Assembly (NCBI GenBank): GCA_014773175.1
Contig: VXCM01002525.1
Span: forward strand, 34,494-98,493
Origin: Lucifuga dentata
Lineage: Eukaryota > Chordata > Actinopteri > Ophidiiformes > Bythitidae
Direction: 5' to 3'
DNA: 64,000 bases
Within the stretch, counting starts at the first letter, position 1. Every line of letters starts with the position of its first letter. Shown here piece by piece: positions 49,413 through 61,165 of this stretch. Position numbers and translations under genes: made by a program. Under the pieces are notes generated by a model. It ran no database searches, was not told the origin of the DNA, and worked only from the letters and a program-made list of their open reading frames with translations.

Positions 49413-51721
49413 TGCTTTGTGAGTGTTATGCTGCAGGGAACTTCTCATTTTAAAGAAATATTTGCAAAGATCTATCTGTAGCGGGCCATGAGTGTACATA
49501 TAGCCCAAATAGATATAAAAAATCAAGGGTTACAAAACAAAATCTCCCTCTTGTAAAATTTTGTTCCTGATTTCTTTATCTTCCTGCTGAGCTACCATAT
49601 GTATTAGAAACTAAAATGGAAATCCAATCACATACACAGACACTTCAGGCAGGATGTAGATATAGCTTTCTACTCTGCCACTCACTGTGTCACATGGGTG
49701 CCATTTGTTTCCTCTGGGGCTCTTCTCTTGAGAGCTAGCCTGTCAGCCGGAGATGATGAGGAGGGTTGAAGGTGTCAGATTGACTGGGATATGGGAGGAG
49801 AGCAGTAGGAGATGACGTGGGAGGGCCACTCTGAGGTTATCAGTGAAAATAAGGATTATTACCCTCCTTTGTCACACATAAAGAGAGTTTTTGAGATCCT
49901 CCTACGGGAGTTGTTATGTTTTGGGACGCTCTGAATGAACTGTTTTAGTTAATGGAAGTGGGCTAGCCTTTATAGTCATCCGAAAACGTGATGGAACTCT
50001 TTTTGTATTTAACCTTTGACAACAATGAGCCCAAGTGATGAACTGTGAAGTTGAAAGGCCTCTCCAATGCATTATCGTAACTGTCTGTGCATGGTATTGA
50101 CTCCCACTGGGATATGGAGAACACTTTTGCACTTTTGTGTCTTCTTCAGCCAAACACACACATGCACACACTGTCTCTGTCCCCAACCATAAACAATCAC
50201 GACTCTGGCAGTCTATTTAGCTGATGGATACACTATTGACTTTATGGCCCCTGGCTCCATCTGCAAGGCTCTGACATGGTTGGTTTCCTGCCTTTGGACG
50301 GAGTCGGCTGAGGTGGATGGATTGACTACTTTATCGATAACTCTCTCTCTCTTTCCATCTGTGGGTGGATGCTTTATGACCGCAGAAGGGTGGGAGGCAG
50401 AGACTAGGGAGGAGAGGATCTGGCACGGGTATTTGGGCCATCAGTTGAAGTTATATCTCTCCAAGGAGGAGGCTAAGTGGGTTTTAGGAGGATGGAGCAG
50501 GAAGATGAACCAAGTGAGAATTACCCATCTCATTGCCTTGAGTTTGTCTGACTTCCACTGAATCCCTGAATATTCAGATGGAGACAAGATTAGACATGAT
50601 GAAACTTTAATGATCCCTGTGGGCAGATTGAATAATGCTGACTTATGCATGCTAGGCTGTATACATTCAGGCAGTTCCTTGTGTTTTTCTGTCATCATTT
50701 TAAAGTGGTGCTTTAATGGAGACAAATTAAAACTTTAATGGCAGGGAATTTGCATGTACCAGGGTTTAGTGTTGTATAAGCCTGCCAGCTACTCCTTGAC
50801 CTGCTATTCCCAAAGAAATTATAGCTAAGAAAAGTAAGAAAAACTTCTAAACTGTTCTACTTTTGATACTTCTTTTTATTAATTCAATTTTGGCTCAGAA
50901 GCAGAGCCATTTTTCACTCAGTTTTGCTTCTGTCATTGTTTTTAGCCTGGCTTTGCTAAAAACTTCGCTCATTGGTGCTTTGTGAAAATACTCAGGTGCT
51001 GGCTAAGACCTCTGCTGTAATGTCCAGCACTGACTATGCATTTATCTGAATTCCATTGTGTCTCTTTAGTGCAGGTTATTGATGGAGGCTGGGTAAGTGG
51101 CTGCAGTCTGCTTGTAAAATGGCCTTAGCTTTTGTTTTCTCATCTCACCCCAACTCTTAATGGCCTTATTGGATCAATTAGGGTCCATTCTTTAAAGGTG
51201 CTCTGTAACTCATGATTTAGCCAGCCTTCATTAGCTTATTGTGGTTGTTAATAGGCTTAATGTCCACGCGCTTGTGTGTTTATGTGTGTGTGTGTGTATT
51301 TGGGGGTGGGAGAGTAATGCAAGTTATGGTACTTAATGGGATTAAATAATTTCTACCACATTCCTGCTTCTTGCTTTATCCTATTGTTAGCGGTTTGGAA
51401 TTTGTATTTTGGTGTTCAGCCATTCTAGGTTGGATTAAGTGATAAATATTAATTTCCAAGCAACACTAAATAAATATTTGGTTTGTTGTTTTGTTAGTGT
51501 GCAATTATATTTACCATCTTGACCACTTTGTTGTTTTATGTCAATTGTGGGACATTATGTCTTTAATCGAAATTAATGGTATGCATATGGTGCACACACA
51601 CTGTCCTGAGTGGGTCACCTGCGTTCATGGGAGAACTGTGGTGAGCGTTGTGCCTGCTGCTTGTGAAGGCTCAGATGTTTACAACACACATCCAACCACA
51701 AACATACATGAAAACAGCCCT

Positions 51722-51779
<58 letters not shown>

Positions 51780-52589
51780 GTATAACACTGCACATGCTCA
51801 GAGACTTTAGGGGAAACAGAGCATGAAGCAATCTTCTCTGCACCCTCGCATAAATAATGGCTTACTGTGAGGATAATTTCCCCATATTTCTTTTCTGTCT
51901 TCTTCTCCTCCTCCAGTAGAATGAGCATTCTTTGTGTAGATGACTGTGAGGTATAAATAAGAAAGGGATCCAGCCAGACTTTGTATTTGATTTGTTGCAG
52001 CTTTGCAGCCTAAATGCATTAAAGATGTTAAACCATCATTGTTCTGTACAGACATATCTCAAAATTCTGTAATTAAAAAAATCTTTTTGAAGCTCAGCGA
52101 CTTGTTAGCATGCTAAACAACACACATTACATACAATATCTAATATCAGATAATCAATACAAAATGAAAGGAGTCACTAATCTAATTCCAGTGATGATTA
52201 AAGATTCTTATCATATGTAACCTTATGGGCTGAGTGTCTGGTTACACACTTTGTACGACATTGTTTTTCCTCTTACCTCTTAAACCAAAGTACACACTGT
52301 GCACAAAGCTTTCCTCTTCTGCATAAATTTGCCTTTATTCACACTCAGTTTCAACCTTCCCTTTATGCAAACTTCAGCTTCAGCTTTCACTCATCAGTCT
52401 GGTCACTGGTGTTATGCTTCTCACCTTATGACCTGTTACCAGAGCTCATTCAAAATGTATGACTGCCATCTCCTTTTGCTGCTCGTGAATCCTTTGATGA
52501 AAGTGCACAGTTGCAAACAACACAGTTTCCTGTTTGCATAAAATAGCATAAAGTCATGGAGGCCATGTTATGTTACTGAAAATTATCTG
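49413..52589. other. Intron sequence, mostly unrecognised
   Basis: 'gaaactttaatgatccctgt' at 50601-50620 resembles the 3' tail of fish LINEs (ACTTTATTGATCCC type). (GT)n at 51283-51298 and (CA)n at 51724-51774. No exon recognised. Confidence 0.45.
51724..51774. repeat. (CA)n microsatellite
   Basis: About 25 uninterrupted CA units. Confidence 0.95.
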
Positions 52590-52857
52590 GGGATGTGCTA
52601 TTTGTTATTTTCCCTCATTTGTATAGCGTAATATATTTATACATAGTTTTTATAGTGTACTATATTAGAAATGTTGTATTGAACAAAGGCAAAGTTGAGA
52701 AACTTAAAGTTTACGTCAAAATAAATATATCAGGTAATCTCAGCCCTTAGGTGCGGAACTGCCCTGAAATCTTCCTTTTTGATTGGTCCCTTACTTCTGT
52801 AACATGATGACATCAATATGTAACATATTTGAATTCTCCCACCTACACATCTGTTAA

Positions 52858-52921
<64 letters not shown>

Positions 52922-53235
52922 GTAGTATAGTTGAAGTTGCCTGCCTACACACCCTCATATGTTTAGATACATCCACATGTGTGAGGCTAGTAATGTTTGG
53001 CCAACATCCGTGTTTTTACTCATGCCTAAAGCAACTTTCTAATCAGAACAGAGTAGGCTTCTTCGGCAGGAGCTCTTAAAGAGACAGTATCTAAAATGGC
53101 CTGTTTTCACTCATTGTGCTTAGTGGTGCTACAGCAAAGGAGTATAAGATGACTGCATTTTGCACATTAAAGCATTGCAAAAGTTTCAAACCATAAATGA
53201 AAATAAGAACACAGAAATCTTTATAATACATCCCC
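52590..53235 (+). mobile_element. Interspersed repeat family B, copy 2, enlarged by a microsatellite
   Basis: 'ttattttccctcatttgta', 'cacctacacatctgtt', 'ctgttttcactcattgtg' and 'aaaataagaacacagaaatc' follow the family B order. A 61-base (CA)n array (52859-52919) sits exactly where B3 has a short 'agacacacacacac'. Confidence 0.7.
52859..52919. repeat. (CA)n microsatellite inside family B
   Basis: About 30 uninterrupted CA units after 'gttaagacac'. Confidence 0.95.
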
Positions 53236-56222
53236 CTATAATGGAAGACACTGACACTTTGATCAGGGTTTTTCTTCAATTTTATAAGTACTTCTTAGCA
53301 GTAACTGTCACTTCTTACAGCCATATTTATCTCATATGTCCAAACCAAAAGAGGTATCTGGAATCTGCCAGAGCTTAGATGACAGTTCCATTATCAGGCT
53401 CACCTTCCATGCTCTTTCAGTGAAATAACCTGGATATTGACAGAGGCATATTTGGACATATTCCCCAAATGCAGTTTATGCATCTGTAGGAAACCACACA
53501 AGCTGTCCAGACCCCTGTGACAATCACATCTGCACCTGCTGGGTAGCTTTCATCTGACTCTTTTATCATGCAGACAGACAAGATTCACCAAAATGATATG
53601 TGATGCTTTAGCCGCTACACTCCATGACATGATAAAACACTTGTGACAGGCTTTTACATGAAACCTTTTCCCAGACACAAAACCTTTGTCAATGGAATTA
53701 GCTTGCATGTGTCCCTTTGTCATTAAGTCTGTGGTTTAGCCAAGGTAAACTGAAGCTAGGGGGCCCTGGCATGAGTCAATGTAACAACAGGAATAGAGAA
53801 CACTAATTTCACTTGAATTGGGATCCACTGTTGGATGTGCCTTAGAGGCTCAGAATTGCTTTATCTTTGGAGTTTCTTTTAAAATGCTACTGTGTGGATG
53901 TGCAGGCAGCTGTATTAGTGGACCAAACGAGATTAAGCCGGTTCAAAAAGGGCTCGTTTATTGTGTGTGCACCACCCACTCGCTACCCCTGCACCCTCGG
54001 AAATTCAGGCTTTTCATATTCATTTCAAGAAAAAAATGTGGGTGAGAATTAACACATTTTTTGGAACTGCTGTATAAAATGATCATGCACTTGGATCTTC
54101 CCATTTTAGGGAACCTCAGGCATGTTTGGCTCTTCCTTTTTCATCATTTCCCTTTGTCAGAGGAAGTGATTAAAAGAAACAGAAGTTATCTCTTTGATTA
54201 ATGTGTTGCAATACAACATAGGGGAGGCATGATAGTCTGAATGCAGGATCAGACTGTGACTTAAGAAAATTATAATTCTTTAATTTTCCTCCATCCTTGG
54301 TTATTTACATAGCACTGTGTGTCCCATCTCTTACATTCTAAAGGATTTTGTTTGCCAGTTTTGAAACTGTGCTTCAATGATTCATCATGTTCTGTTTACT
54401 TACAGCCAAATCAGGATCGGGTCGAGAGCCAGAAAGTAAAAGAGAGTTTGTGAGGAATAACTGAAGCCAAACACTTTTCAGTCATTAAGGGATCTCATAG
54501 CCAAAGCAGAAGGTTGTAGGACTTTTAAACTGCTATAGGTACAAGTGACACAATTCCAATATGTGAAAACATAGAATGGTTAAAACGCACATTAAATCTG
54601 ATATTCTTATATCCATTTTGGGCCACATTCATACGTGGAAATGAATCTGATATGTATTGATGATATCTTGCAATTGCATGGCATAAAATGCAAAACTCTT
54701 CTACTGCCTGGCTGAATTCTGCAGTAGTGATCATTGCCACACTCTCCCAAGCTGCAACAAGAGCTATAATCCTTCTTCTCCTCCTTCAAATATAATTAAG
54801 TTTTGTGGAACTTTAAAGATGCTTCTGAAAGCAATAGCTTGTGTAATTATTTCTGTCTCATTTGCATCCATCTTGGAAACTAAACCCTCGTTTGCACATG
54901 TGGGTTGTTTCAGGTCTAAATTACATAAATACAGGTGAGAAGGGCCACTTAAAAAAAAGCTAATTCAGCTCTAGGGGAACAGAAATCGGAATTGGGTATC
55001 AAGACCTGGAGTGTAAATGTAGCCTTAGTGAAGCAAAAGTGGAAAAGCACCTCACAGAAATGGCCTCAGCATTTTGACATTTCCTCAAAATGCAATCATG
55101 TAAAGGTGATGAAGGCAATTATGCATGTGCATCTTTCATCAGGCTCTTATTTATGCCCTAGTTTCCAGTAGAAATATTCATAAAGAGCCAAAACAGGCCA
55201 GAGAGGGCTGCCAAGCTCAGTTTAGTCAACATGATTATGCTGTGTTCATAAACTGGTTTGCTTGTGTACTCTGTATATTTTTGTTGTCTGTCATATGTCT
55301 TTATATCTGGTCTAAATCAGCATCTGCTTATACCCAGTTTTGCATGTTTGTGTTTTTGTTTGTGTGAAAGTGAATCTATTTGATGTTTGTTTTCCCTTAA
55401 TGAAGAATCATCAGAGCCATTTAGAAACAGAGAAATGCATTGAAATCCATCCTGCCACATTCTTTGGGTGTTTGCGTCTGATCCCTTCCTGTGTTGACTT
55501 TACAAACATTTCGGGTTGGCCTGTGTATTTGCTTGATGCCCATGTGGACCGAATATTCCATAAACACAAAGCTCACCAATATGGGTCAAATGAAAAAAAT
55601 GCCAAAAGCAAAGGAGGCTGTGTGTCTGTCTGAGTCTAATGGAGATAGTGAGGGAGTGAAAAAGCCAAATACACAAACAGAATGATGGAGCTGGTTAGTA
55701 AAAGAGAGACTGGGTTTCATGGATGTGTATGGTAATTGTTTTAACAGATCTTTATATCACAGTAAAGGAGCGTGTGAAGTTATGGCTAATCGAGTATATG
55801 CCCAATTTAAAGTGACCTGGAAGGAAATTAATCATAAATCAGCTTTTCTCTAAAATAATAAAGTTAGGGATGAACTCCCCTAAAACAATAAAGGAGAACA
55901 AAGAGGAAAGCTGGCTGAGAGAGGAAGCACATGTGTTTTATATCTCATCAACTCCCCTCACCAAGGTAGGGCTTCCATATTAATTCATGTCAATATGAGT
56001 TCATAGCCAATGACAAAACTAAAGAGCTCCAGGCTGAATAATCAGTCATATGCTAATTAATGCTACATCAACAAATCTGCTGTGCCCCTGTTCTGTTTTG
56101 ATGTATGGCTGTGTATGGGTATGCCTCTCATAATATATTCACAGGTATTTGAAAAATGCCATTTGAGCTAATCAGTCGTACATAGTGAAACAACAGTTCA
56201 TCTGCAGGAATGGAAATGTGTA
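53236..56222. other. Intron sequence, nothing recognised
   Basis: No repeat match noticed within the window and no exon recognised; the longest frames (about 97 codons) are without domains. Confidence 0.45.
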
Positions 56223-56713
56223 TTAAAAGGATCATTTTATACAGATTTCCATGTTCTTATTTTCATTTAGGGGTGAAATCTTTGCCATATTATAAAATCT
56301 CCCTTGTTGCAGCACAGGTGTACACACTGAATGTAAACAGCCTGTTTTAGGAACTGTTTCTTTAAGGCCCCTGTTCTGATTGGCCAGCTGCACCAGGCCT
56401 AAGCTGGCAACACCCAAGGTTTCCGAAATATGAATATTCACCAAATGCTCACTTGCGGGCCTGGTACTTTGTGTGTAAGTGTGTGTGTGTCTCATCAGAT
56501 GTGTAGGTGTTCAAATGTGTTACATGATGATGTCAACATGTTAAGGAAGTAAAGGACTAATCAAATATCAAACGGGGCAGTTCAGGAGCAATGGGTTTAT
56601 CTTATGGGGTACATTTCTTTAGGTGTGAACTTCAATAACGCTCAACACTTATTCACTACTATATTACACTACCAAAATAAGGGAAAATAAAATGTATAAT
56701 ATGTAACCTTTAA
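56223..56713 (-). mobile_element. Interspersed repeat family B, copy 3, with TTAA ends
   Basis: Ends TTAAAAGGATCATTTTATA (left) and TATAATATGTAACCTTTAA (right) are inverted copies with some differences, bounded by TTAA at 56223-56226 and 56710-56713. 491 bases, no coding frame: a MITE-like element. It gives the best view of the family borders. Confidence 0.75.
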
Positions 56714-56763
56714 AGTGCCATTTGCTTGTTAGTGTGAATAAAACTTCTAACCTGTGTTTTTTG

Positions 56764-56892
56764 TTTTTTTTTTCTCCCCATTCGCTGCTGCACTGATTGC
56801 TGCCTCTGTGGTGCCTTTTTCAACAGGNTTTTTTTTTTCTCCCCATTCGCTGCTGCACTGATTGCTGCCTCTGTGGTGCCTTTTTCAACAGG
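56764..56892. repeat. 64-bp exact duplication around a single N (assembly artefact)
   Basis: 56764-56827 equals 56829-56892, with the N at 56828. Each copy ends in 'ttttcaacag|gtaat', which looks like an acceptor next to a donor, but this is chance. Confidence 0.85.
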
Positions 56893-57288
56893 TAATGTAA
56901 TTTTTTTAATTCATTTTATTCTATATAGTTGTGACCTTCCAATATCAATCAGTCAATGGCAGATACAACCACACTGGGACTTGAAAAATGCATTTATTAT
57001 TCTTCTTGTGGGGAAAGCTGTATATAAATTGCCTCATGCTTCCTCACCCCATACAGTCAAAAACTACTGAACAAATGCAGCAAACACTTTTACAGTCAGT
57101 GGAAATAACAGCAAAGAACTACAAAAAAGAAATTTGACTTGGTGACATGAGAGTGGTGCGAGCTTGGCTTCAGGAATCAGGAGTTTACTGTTGAGGCATT
57201 GAAGAGGAGGAGCTCTTGGGTTACATCTGCCTGGGCTCTGTGGGGGCTCAGGACGAATAACCTCGCTTTAATCCCTGGAAGACCATCT

Positions 57289-57330
<42 letters not shown>

Positions 57331-57869
57331 GTGTGTGCAGGATGCCACACTGCCCTCATTCACAACTGTCCATATTACAAATCCCCTGGCCTCCACACCA
57401 GTGTTGCTGTTTGTTGTTTTCCGCTCCTTCTCTCCTCCTGCTCGAACATCTTATAATCCACCCATTTCATTGTCTTAAACCAGCACAATTGTAAGCCGCT
57501 CTCCTGCTATTACACTTGTCTCACTTGATCCTGTTTCCCTCTTTACCAAGTGGCATGTCACCATAACCTCCTTTTTCCCCTCAGCCTGATTTTGTTTGTC
57601 TTACATCTGGTGTTTGAGGGATGTGGGATGAAGATGTGTTAAGGGTTGTGACTCGGTGTCACATCATGCCACCGGTAAAAGCAGATGATAATCCACCATC
57701 AAACAGTTGTCAGACTTTTATACTGTGTGATGCTGTATGGTCTTATGTATGTGTTTGTGTGTGTTAAAGCTCAGCGTTTTTTTTTTTTTAATTTATTTTT
57801 TGTTAAGATTGGCATTGAAGTATTTCTAAGTGATGAGTAATCTGATACTGATCTTATCTCATCTTAAGC
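56893..57869. other. Intron sequence with (GT)n at 57289-57327
   Basis: Twenty GT units, and a T-run at 57779-57789. Nothing else recognised. Confidence 0.5.
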
Positions 57870-58081
57870 ACGTTTCAAGTCTCTACAAGTTGATTTTAAT
57901 AGTTGACTTTAATAGCAGACTGGAATGACCTGAAACCAATGGCAGTCTGGAAGGTAGGAAAAAAATCACAAATTTACTGTTCCAGTAGTATGTTTTGCGA
58001 AGTAGTTGTTGGTAATGTAACATGTATGCAGGTTGTATATATTGGGCTCAAACATGCCAAATGGCCGGTACGATCCTTTAA
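57870..58081 (+). mobile_element. Family A element, right half (A9)
   Basis: 'gtttcaagtctctacaagtt', 'gacctgaaaccaatggcag', 'ttccagtagtatgttttg', 'tattgggctcaaacatgcc' and 'ggtacgatcctttaa' follow the family order, with TTAA at 58078-58081. It bridges the left-internal part of A2 and A6 with the right end. Confidence 0.75.
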
Positions 58082-58109
58082 GTGCCTGAAGGTTTGAATA
58101 TAAGCGAGA

Positions 58110-58245
58110 ATGAGTTTGTCTGCCTTGCATTAGTACTATGATGGACTGGCAGTCTGCCTATCGCCCAATGAACACTGGGATCGGTTCCAGCTCCCTGCGA
58201 CCCTGCACAGGATAAGTGGGTTCAAAGAATATATGGATTAATGCA
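58110..58245 (+). mobile_element. L2/Maui-like LINE or SINE tail
   Basis: 'atcgcccaatgaacactggg', 'ggttccagctccctgcgacc' and 'ctgcacaggataagtgggtt' are the classic 3' tail wording of fish L2-type LINEs and tail-sharing SINEs. Confidence 0.65.
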
Positions 58246-59355
58246 ATTTCCTTCTGCATATGTGCCATTATACAAATCTATCTGTGATAATTAAATGATC
58301 CATTATTGATTCAGCACTATATATTGATCTGTGTGTGTGTGTCTCAAAACTGTGACTCCTTTGTCTGATATACTGTATAATGAACATTCATGACTCTGCC
58401 ACTGCCTGTGTTTGCATGTTAGTTGGAGGTCACATTTTTGCTCCAGCTCTTGCACGTATTGTAGATACAGGCTAAGAGTGTTTTTGTTGCTGCTCTCTGC
58501 ATTAGATCTCTTATCTAATGTTTTTCTGTTTTTCTGCTCACTCCCCTTTTTTTCCTCCAGGCTCCTGTTTTTGTTGTTGTTGCATCATAAATGCCCCCAG
58601 GAGACTGTTAATGCCATTCAAATGCCACAATGTGACAGGCGCTGTTACCTAAAACACAATCTAGTGCTGGTGTTTAATGCTTTATGCAGCAGAGATAGAA
58701 ATATATGCTCTATGCATTCACTCGGCGCACACTCGGCTGATTTACTTGTGTGTTTGTGAGTGTGTTTGGCCTGGAAAAGCAAACATCATTTGGATCAGGG
58801 CGTTGTCCTCACACCAAATGTGATCCTGACAGCTTGTCTTTCTCTCTTGATCTAGCGTTCAGATGGAGGACAGAGATTACAGGCTGATTAATTTGCAGGG
58901 GAAGATTTCGGGAAGCGAAAGGGGAGGCGATGGCAGTATACTAAGCATCTGGGATTATCCAGTCTTAATGGGGGGAATAAAGTGACCTATGAGCGGCAAT
59001 CCGCTTTCCATCTGTGCAGATTTCCATCACATTGATGTCGTATGTGATGTCACTGCAGTGGAACTGGAGAGTCTGGCGCTCCATGTCGCTGGATGGCAGT
59101 GTTCTGAGTTTCAGCTGGTATCTTTTATGAACAAAACAACAGGATTTCTCTTGTGTGTTGTGTTGACTTTCAGCTCCAAACCTGAAAGGCTGACGATGGA
59201 GTATGAACACTCCTTGATGAATAATCTCTCCATGTAGATTGGCGAGTGTTAATGAGCAAAAGTAGATTGTTGATGTCATGGTTTGCGAATAAAAGTTGGG
59301 TGAGACAGTTTCCTAATTCCGTGCCTGCTGTGGCGTGTGTGTGTGTTGGGGCTGC

Positions 59356-59387
<32 letters not shown>

Positions 59388-59937
59388 TGTGTGTGTTGAG
59401 GATGTTAATAGCGGGTGGGTGGTTTTTGTTAAAATGCCTGCATGTGTTTTTTAGATGCCTGTGGGTGGTTTCATTTGTGTCTCTGTGTGTCTGTATATGT
59501 CTTTGTGTGGGTGTGTTTTTTTATAATTCTGTTCATGCAGTAGTGTGTGATTCTACTTGCGAGTGCAAAATAGAACTCAAGTGCGTATTGTGATGTGATG
59601 CGCTCTGCAGCTGGCCTCTGCATGCACACCCATGGGCCAAATTATTCATCACAATCCATTGTTTCATGCCAAGAGTCCTTGAAAACCACCGTATATCCCT
59701 TTGGAGGTTATGTTATGGTCTAATATAGAAAGATTTATGATATTTACAGTATTCAGGCCTATCTATAGATGGCGATGAATACCCTGAAGGCATGACCAGG
59801 ATGTCTGTTCACATTCTCACTTTATAAAATAACAAAATCCCCTCATGTCACCCAGGCAAGGAGGGATCCAGCTGTGTCACCCAATTATGTCTAAACCATG
59901 TCACACATTTTTGTTGCTGATGGGATGGTCACAGCGT
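58246..59937. other. Intron sequence with imperfect (GT)n at 59337-59398
   Basis: The overlapping frames of 104-115 codons at 58412-59593 are compositional. No exon recognised. Confidence 0.45.
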
Positions 59938-59966
59938 GAGAGAGAGAGAGAGAGAGAGAGAGAGAN

Positions 59967-60004
<38 letters not shown>
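59938..60004. repeat. (GA)n microsatellite with an N at 59966
   Basis: About 33 GA units, one AA interruption near 59994. Confidence 0.95.
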
Positions 60005-60119
60005 TCAGCATTTTTCTTGGAAGCTGTGGATGACTAACAGCTGGTTTGGGATGAAGTTGAGGACTAAATTTCCCAGGTGTCTCTATTTCCGGCTACCTGG
60101 TCTGTCAGCAAGGAGGAAT

Positions 60120-60120
<1 letters not shown>

Positions 60121-60170
<50 letters not shown>

Positions 60171-60187
60171 NCTCTCTCTCTCTCTCT
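60121..60187. repeat. (CT)n microsatellite with an N at 60171
   Basis: About 33 CT units; complementary to the (GA)n array 116 bases upstream. Confidence 0.95.
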
Positions 60188-60811
60188 GCTTTATTTTTAA
60201 TCTCACCTCCACAAATTATTCAGCATAATTTACCATTCTCTTCATGTATTTTTGTCAGTGTTTTATTCCTCTGTTTTCATCACTGTGCTTCCATGTTTCG
60301 TCACTGCACAAAGGTGAAGTGCACTTACACTAAACCGAGACTTAAAGTGAGACTTACTTTTCTTTCTATATAATTTAGATAGAGGATACTCAAGAGGTTT
60401 TATCAATCCCGTCACAGTACTTTAAGAAAATGCAAATGTGCTCACAATAGCGGTTATTCTCCAGCTGGTCTTTCTGAAGAAAGACTTTATCAGGTGAATG
60501 CCTGGGTTCTTCCTCAATCCGCTCTTAAGGTTCCCCTCTTTTAATTACATTGTCTTTCCCCCAGTGTGAGGAATTTTAAAGAATCCCTGTTAATGCAACA
60601 ATTTCCTTAATGATCTCAATATTGTTGGCAACAACAATAGATGTATTTTTTTTTTCTTTTTTTTCTGTCTGCATATATAGTTATGGTATATGCCAAGATT
60701 GGCACAACCATTTTTTTATATATATGCAATTTAATCTAGCAACAGACAGATAATACTGTATATAGTGCGTAGGTGAATGTGTGTGAGTGTGTAACCTTCA
60801 CACTTCACTTT
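60188..60811. other. Intron sequence up to the L1 insertion
   Basis: Contains a T-rich stretch at 60648-60666. Nothing recognised. Confidence 0.5.
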
Positions 60812-61165
60812 GGTCTTGTAGATAGCTGGAGAATCAGAAACAGATTAACAAGAGAATACACGTTTTTCTCTCCAGTACATCAGTCTTTCTCTAGAATAAA
60901 CTTTTTTCTCACTAGCAATTCTGTCATTTCAAAAACTAATATTAAAATACATCCTATTATTCTCAGTGATCACGCACCTGTATTTCTTACCGTGCAAATT
61001 GAATCCACTTCTAAATCGTCTCACACATGGCGCTTCAACACCTCACTGTTAAAAGATCTTGAATTTGATAAAATTATAAGGAAAGAGTGGGCAGACTTTC
61101 TGGAAAGAAATGATTCTCCGTGTATTTCTCCCTCTTTACTCTGGGAAACGGAAAGCAGTAATTAG
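60812..61165 (+). pseudogene. L1 ORF2, C-terminal part of the APE-like endonuclease domain
   Basis: The frame reads 'GLVDSWRIRNRLTREYTFFS', an Arg-Ile-Asn-Phe-Phe-Leu run where the family has a conserved RID, and 'ILSDHAPV' with the SDH motif (the catalytic His) at about 60964-60984. It covers roughly the last quarter of the domain and the start of the linker. The frame closes at 61165; the continuing similarity is in the next frame, so one or a few bases were lost or gained around 61140-61155. Upstream codons from 60773 are host sequence read in frame. Confidence 0.85.

Noticed and set aside
51724..51774. CRISPR-like or regulatory array at dinucleotide repeats
   Set aside because: Simple CA microsatellite without spacers, in a vertebrate genome.
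56820..56900. Acceptor-donor pair 'caacag|gtaat' suggesting a zero-length exon
   Set aside because: It lies in an assembly duplication around an N; a chance pair of motifs.
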